Of a DNA stretch of 64,000 nt, positions 58,733 to 64,000 are shown piece after piece. Source of the DNA: Sipunculus nudus (lineage: Eukaryota; Annelida; Sipuncula; Golfingiida; Sipunculidae); the NCBI GenBank assembly GCA_026874595.1, contig CM049317.1, positions 61,532,118 to 61,596,117 on the forward strand, written 5' to 3'. The position numbers and the translations under genes are program-made. Every line of letters begins with the position of its first letter. The first letter of the stretch is position 1. The notes beneath the pieces are model-generated. The model was not told the origin of the DNA, did no database searches, and saw nothing but the letters and a program-made list of their open reading frames with translations.

Positions 58733-60404
58733 GGAGTTCTATTTTATTTTTTCAGGAGAGTATGACATTACAAGTATACAAATCATACCTGTAATGTTCC
58801 TTTGCTAGTAAGACAGTCGTAACAACCTCTGAACTGAACTTATATCCTGCGCGAACAAAGCTTGTCATTTGGAAAGAAAAAAACCCTTATTACTTCTTGA
58901 ATATGACTTTTTATAACGTTGTTTCCTACATTTATAGTCTTAAAAAGGAAAATCTATATATTATCAATTATCTCCAATAGTCTTGCAACAAAACAAAAAC
59001 TGTTTTATTATAAATGTATGTATATAACCAGTTTGTATTGAATTATTAACAGAACCGGCCACGTCACATCTGTTAAAGGCTTGAAAATATGACTTTTTTC
59101 GTTTGGCTTAATCTTAGTCAAGCAAAGGTACGTAGAACAACTAGTACACAATCTCTAAGCCATTACTAACCCCCCCCCCCCCCACCCCCCGGGGAGCTCG
59201 GCGATAATGGGGGGTCGGCTATTGAAAGTGGGACTTCAGAATACGTTCAAGCCAGGCCAAAATAAATATCAGGTGCAAAACTGTAACCTAGGACCAATAT
59301 TGTGCACAAATTTCAGCTTTTGAAAATAAGCCATATTTAAGATCTCCGCAAATACAAAATGGCGGTAGAAAGAAGAACAAAAATTAAAAAAATATATTGA
59401 AACCGATGGTTTTGCACTTGAGGTCCGTCCACATAAAAGATTTTACCCAAATATGAATACAAAAATAAGCTGATCAATCCCTATATAAGCCATCCCGTCC
59501 TACGGTCCCGATATCTGCTATGGAAACAATAAAAGATTCCTGGCGCTTAAGTGAGAATGCACGTGTTATTACTTTATCTTAACCCCAATAAACCTTAGTG
59601 AGACTTGACCAAATGGGCCGTGTGTCTGACGCTGGGAGGGAAGTTGCTAAGGCAAGAGATGTGATGCTGCCCCCTAACCAGATGTGATGGCCATATTGAC
59701 TGTGCTGTATCGGGAGTTTAGAGAATATGAGCTGAGTGTGTTTGAAGCAAATGGAGTCAAGTGTCACACTGAGCACTAATCGCAAGTCATTGATCAAAGT
59801 TCTCAGTTTAATTGCCTGACTAATTGGAACCTTTAGCAAGCCGCTGTTAAAGATATTTTTTTCCAATCTTACACTGCAGAAGATTTTATCTCGTGCCAGA
59901 CAGAGGGAAGTACAAGCATTATCACAGCGGGACGCAGCTTTGTTTTTTCTGTCCTTTTAATAAGAGTCCTCTGTGATCAGTACCTGTTATACCTTTTTAT
60001 GCAAACCTCACCCAACTGAAATTTAACACGCCCACGTGTATCTTTTCTGTGTATTTATATAAATTAAGAAAATGCGTTATGGAGCTTTACTTTGAATGCG
60101 ACATAACACAATCAATGCTAATAATGCCCTGAGCGCGAACTTGTTTTTTTGGGTATGCTGACTATTACTTTTTTATATATGTTTTTTTTATGTAATAATA
60201 CAGTAAGTACTGTTAATGAAAAACTGTAAAACATGAGTCATTCAGTTTTCTTGAATTACAATGGTCCAACATTGACGGGGCATGTTTTCTAAAAAACGGA
60301 AGAAAAATGGGAAGAATGAGCCTGACTGAGCATTCTAGTGGAAGGAATCTGAAATTCATGCTCCAAAAACAAAAATTATGTAGGAAAGCCCATTTACTAT
60401 ATAA
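58733..60404. other. Intergenic DNA, no gene seen
   Basis: A C-rich run (59170-59190, one A interruption) stands out. The 95-codon minus frame at 59579-59866 is unrecognised. Confidence 0.4.
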
Positions 60405-60560
60405 TATTGTGTTTGTGTGTTTGTGTGTTTGTGTTATTAACAAAATAATTCACGCAATCATGAACGGAATCTCATGAAATTTCGAGAATGAGCTTTGACG
60501 AATCTATAGATTTTGTTTTTGGTCCGGATTCACGAACACGTAAACATGTAAACACGGCTT
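60405..60560 (+). repeat. GT-rich repeat related to R6
   Basis: GTGTTTGTGTGTTTGTG is followed by TTATTAACAAAATAATTCACG, AATCATGAACGGAATCTCATG and CACGAACACGTAAACATG. It is related to R6 by layout, but only the GT run and CACGCAAYCATGAA text match well. Confidence 0.4.
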
Positions 60561-61924
60561 TGGAAGCATCCTACAATAGGATTGCCCACATGGCGGAGTC
60601 TTTCTTCCTAATATTATAAAGATTTCTAGTTTCTATTATAGCTTGAACTAACTTATGTAATTGGCCAAACCGGATTTTTTTTCGGACGTTATTATACATT
60701 TATCTCACAATACTTAACATTTTGGACTGGCGTAAGCGTTATTATTAATATCCCATATAAAGCAGTCACAACATCAGTCAGCCTTAAATGATCATGCGCG
60801 TTGCATGCACGTCATCGCAAAGAAATTTTATATTTTTAATTTTTCCTGCAGAAATAAGAAAGGGAGGTCAAAACTCGCCAAGAAGCATTTTGTATGTCTA
60901 AAAAAACGGTCTGATCCCTGGGGCATCATATTTCTAGCAAATAACTCAGAACAGAAATAGTAACTTCGAAATTTTATATGTTGTATAAATTGTCAGGGCA
61001 GATACATTAATGACGTCATTCAAACTTGTTTTGTCAAAATTGTTGAATTTCCCTAACTTCCGGGCAAAACACGGAACACAAAAACAAACCTAGAAATACG
61101 TAAATTAAGTACACCTTGGGATATGGTTGGTATTTTGATGAATTGTGATCCTGGACGTAATTGAACAACATTCATTGAAAGGCACTCCGGACGGAAAGGA
61201 TATAGAACAAACAAACTGGATGACGGGGTCGCAGTGCTTGGGGGAAGCAGTGATAAAGGGTTTTTCAGGGCCTCTCGGGGGCTAAGAGTTTGTGCTGAGA
61301 GTGTGTCAGCTGCGACGACGTCATTAGCTGCTATGAATCAAAACATCTCGACACACTCACCCCCAGGTACAAGACCCCCAGCACGAAACAGGCCAATTCA
61401 AAGGCCTCTCTCAGCTGAAAAATAAAGGTCATTGATCTAAAAACTCCGGTGATACTGTGTTGTTTGACAACTGCAATAGTATTTTTTACGAAACACATAA
61501 CATTGGATATACTCATAAAAACATTATTAAAGTTTCCCTCACGTATTACATTTTTTATTTTGAAACAAAAAAAAAAAAAAAAAAACATAATCATCCGCTC
61601 CTGCCTACCATAATGGTTTCAACCCTTCTCATTTTCCCTTTATACTGGAGTTAAATAAGACTGTTTTAATACAATTCTCTTGAGGTTCGTGTGCAGCCCC
61701 GACTTGACCCAGATCAAATTACATCTGTCCGGCGCGGTGATAGGGCTTCGCAAATAAACACTTAAAACAAACCAAATTATGTCAAGAGGGGATTTCACTG
61801 GCTTTAATACAAAACGCCAATAATACTCTTGCCGCGAATCTTTTTAATGTTTACTTTTTTAATTTAGATTTTACAAAAATTCCATTAGACAGAGCAGTTC
61901 ACTACACAAAGCACTACGCTAACG
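60561..61924. other. Intergenic DNA, no gene seen
   Basis: A poly-A run lies at 61567-61585. The frame at 61234-61425 is unrecognised. Confidence 0.4.
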
Positions 61925-61926
61925 TA

Positions 61927-62220
61927 TGGTTCTCAGGCCCTTTTTTCCGAAATCAATGCGGGCGGGCGATTTTTTTGTTTTTAATTTTTTTGTATGTTTC
62001 GATAAAAATGTCAAATGATAAGGGAAAAGCTTGATAACAACAGATTTATTTTGCTAAACAAGTAAAAGCACTACATAACAAAGGAAATTTTATGATTTTA
62101 TCTTCTTGAAAGAAATGTCCGAGCAGCTGCAGCTCAAAATTGGTAAGTTTCTAAGGAAAATCAAAATATTTTTTTTTCATGCGGGGGTTAAAAATTGATG
62201 CGGGCGGTGCCTGAGAACCA
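61927..62220. mobile_element. MITE with TA target duplication
   Basis: Inverted ends TGGTTCTCAGGC (left) and GCCTGAGAACCA (right) are perfect and are flanked by TA on both sides (61925-61926 and 62221-62222). A second inverted pair lies inside: TCAATGCGGGCGG near the left and TTGATGCGGGCGG near the right, the latter in direct orientation. The TA duplication suggests Tc1/mariner or another TA-targeting superfamily. It is 294 bp long with no coding capacity. Confidence 0.75.
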
Positions 62221-62222
62221 TA

Positions 62223-63101
62223 CCTTTTATTTTTTTGGCCTAAAATGTTTTATTTATATGTGCACGAATGTGTAAACTGGAATCTGATTTCACGAAATAG
62301 GACTTTTCTTTTGTGCTTTATCGTATTTGAAAAATGAAAATATAGAACTCGAGCAGAAAAAAAATATGTTAGTTAATTTTAGATATATCAGAATGCGCGC
62401 AGAGGTTGTTAATTCGTATGACCCAAATTTCAGCTTTTTAGCATTGTTTATATGTACCCTAACATTCTGGCTTCAATGACCAAATAATAATTGGAGTAAA
62501 ACAACGCGTACGGGACTGTTTTCGGGAATTATCCTTCAAATATCTAATGAGCAGAATATTTCCTCATGTGTCCAAAAATTCTGTGCCATCCATCACAAAA
62601 GCCGCACCATGAATAACATTCGATTTTCTCGAAACTCAGAATCGGGGGGCCTCTTTGATGGTTATTTTTTTATGATTACAAGATACATACCACACGCAGA
62701 GAACATAGATAACAACCAGAAAATGAGCAGAAATAAGCATGAAAGTGATATCTAGTGCGACAAGAGTACTGTCATATAGCGTCTAATTTTGTACTGCGAT
62801 CATTTTATCGATAGCATACGGCGGAGCCATATTTCAGGGGTAATCGTCCATAAAGCTATTTCTGGTTCTGATCCAATGTATTATATACCTCCGAATGGCA
62901 AATTGTTCAAGGCAGAAGTGGTGCATGTTCCCAGAAATATTCGTTTCTCCCTTGTATATCACCGATAAAAGACGGACCTGTAATGTTCTTAGTTCAGTGG
63001 CATATGTGACATAAAATACATCTAACAAAAATAACAGACTAGAAGTTAGCTATCAATGTTATCATAAGTAGCCATTGTTGGGTCAAAATGGATGATGAGC
63101 A

Positions 63102-63106
<5 letters not shown>
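62223..63106. other. Intergenic DNA, no gene seen
   Basis: No assignable structure. The minus frame at 62834-63028 is short and unrecognised. Confidence 0.45.

Positions 63107-63108
<2 letters not shown>

Positions 63109-63153
<45 letters not shown>
63109..63153. repeat. (AT)n microsatellite
   Basis: An AT run ending TTATATATAAT. Confidence 0.95.
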
Positions 63154-63393
63154 ATACTGACGAGATTTACACAGACATCAATAGGCAAAATGCCTCATGG
63201 AAAACAATAGGTACAAACAGTACTTGTAGTCTACCGCAAGGATCGTTGGATAGACATATTCGGAATTCCATACAAATTGTGTGGAAAATCTATGAATATG
63301 AACCTCTCCCCTTCAAAAGCAGCTCACTTTAGAGCATATACCCTTGTTTTCATAATTAAATTACTCCCGGCATACATCGCAGTGTTTACAACC

Positions 63394-63474
63394 ATGTCAG
63401 ATTCCTATTGCCTTGTAAAACCGGATAATACAAAGAGTCCGCGTGGAGAAGAAGCAATATCTCATTTTATTTGC
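63394..63474 (+). other. Possible short coding exon, unidentified
   Basis: The context ACAACCATGTCAG opens MSDSYCLVKPDNTKSPRGE. The frame stays open to a GTAAGT donor-like site at 63475. The residue before it is A rather than the usual G. The frame is also open upstream of the ATG. No family is recognised and no downstream exon lies in the window. Confidence 0.2.
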
Positions 63475-63504
63475 AGTAAGTGCCAATTATTTCGTTCATA
63501 CTAA

Positions 63505-64000
63505 TTCTTCAGCAGTAATTTTGGTCCCAAATGGTGCTGAGCATCTGTTTTGATGAAAATATGTAGGAGTAATCTGGTGTCTTCATGCTACACAAGAAAT
63601 ATGTGCCCAGACATATTTGAATAGTACTGTCCAACCATCCGTAAGGTAAGCACTTGTATTAAAGCCATGTTGTGCCGCTTGTAAAGTAATTTTAAGTGTC
63701 AAGCGGTACTGTATATACCTATTGGCAAACAAGTCAGCTGTCATTTAGAGAAGTCTAACGGTTATATATGTTTGAGTACTTTCTCACAACATCCACAATG
63801 TGCGATAAAAGTTGATTAACATGGTATAAGTAAATCTCGCTGCACGTTTGATATATTTCTGATCCGCTTACAACCATGTATCTCACATTTCATATGATTG
63901 ACAGCCAAGTCTTGCTAAGAATTTCGGCGGGCACCATAGGGGTGCGTTCTAAGCTTACAGTTTGCTATGTACATATGTATTCTTTTATGAAAAATCACAG
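63505..64000. other. Intergenic DNA to the window edge
   Basis: No gene or repeat boundary was seen. Confidence 0.45.

Overview
This window looks like gene-poor, repeat-dense nuclear DNA of an invertebrate animal, most likely a mollusc and probably a bivalve. The reasons are: AT-rich sequence full of stop codons in all frames, many long (AT)n microsatellites and poly-C runs, tRNA-derived SINEs, solo LTRs, TIR elements with TSDs, and a decayed LINE. There is no bacterial gene organisation. The mollusc assignment is an inference from the general look of the repeats; nothing here proves the species. No complete protein-coding gene is visible. Nearly all open frames are short and lie in repeats or AT-rich DNA. 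A few short protein-like segments (about 17.8-18.0, 32.36, 42.77-43.04 and 63.4 kb) are listed as low-confidence exon candidates. No rRNA gene, canonical tRNA gene or CRISPR array was seen.

Layout. 0-12 kb: short duplications, an hAT-like MITE fragment, a SINE, a solo LTR, two copies of a dispersed repeat (family R4), two more hAT-like MITEs, and a GC-rich 669-bp TIR element nested in other GC-rich repeat DNA. 13.3-14.2 kb: a ~145-bp tandem repeat split by a Harbinger-like MITE. 14-21.5 kb: mostly unique AT-rich DNA, microsatellites, one exon candidate and a possible LINE scrap. 21.8-24.4 kb: the most interesting block. It has a 155-bp element with TGTTAC...GTAACA ends, a target duplication and an internal tRNA-like Pol III promoter. 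About 1.3 kb further on lies a 738-bp LTR followed by a proline-tRNA primer site, a ~116-bp internal segment, a polypurine tract, and a second copy of the tRNA-bearing element in the place where a 3' LTR should be. 24.4-31 kb: unremarkable. 31.3-34 kb: an R4 copy, then two inverted arrays of an 18-bp palindrome flanking a decayed LINE 3' end. 39.4-40.2 kb: a solo LTR inserted in an (AT)n tract. 42-47 kb: microsatellites, an R4 copy, a SINE and a composite tandem repeat. 52-57 kb: two copies of a palindrome-rich repeat (R5) and a 1.4-kb minisatellite with higher-order structure. 58.3-58.7 kb: a SINE with a clean 17-bp target duplication. 61.9-62.2 kb: a TA-flanked MITE.

How the parts work together. 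There is no pathway to describe. The coherent biology is transposition: an LTR family (here called LTR-Y) and a miniature tRNA-bearing family (LTR-X) share terminal hexamers and target-site length. They may use the same enzymes, with X parasitising Y. That is inference. All repeat family names used here (LTR-X, LTR-Y, R1, R4, R5, R6) are local labels.
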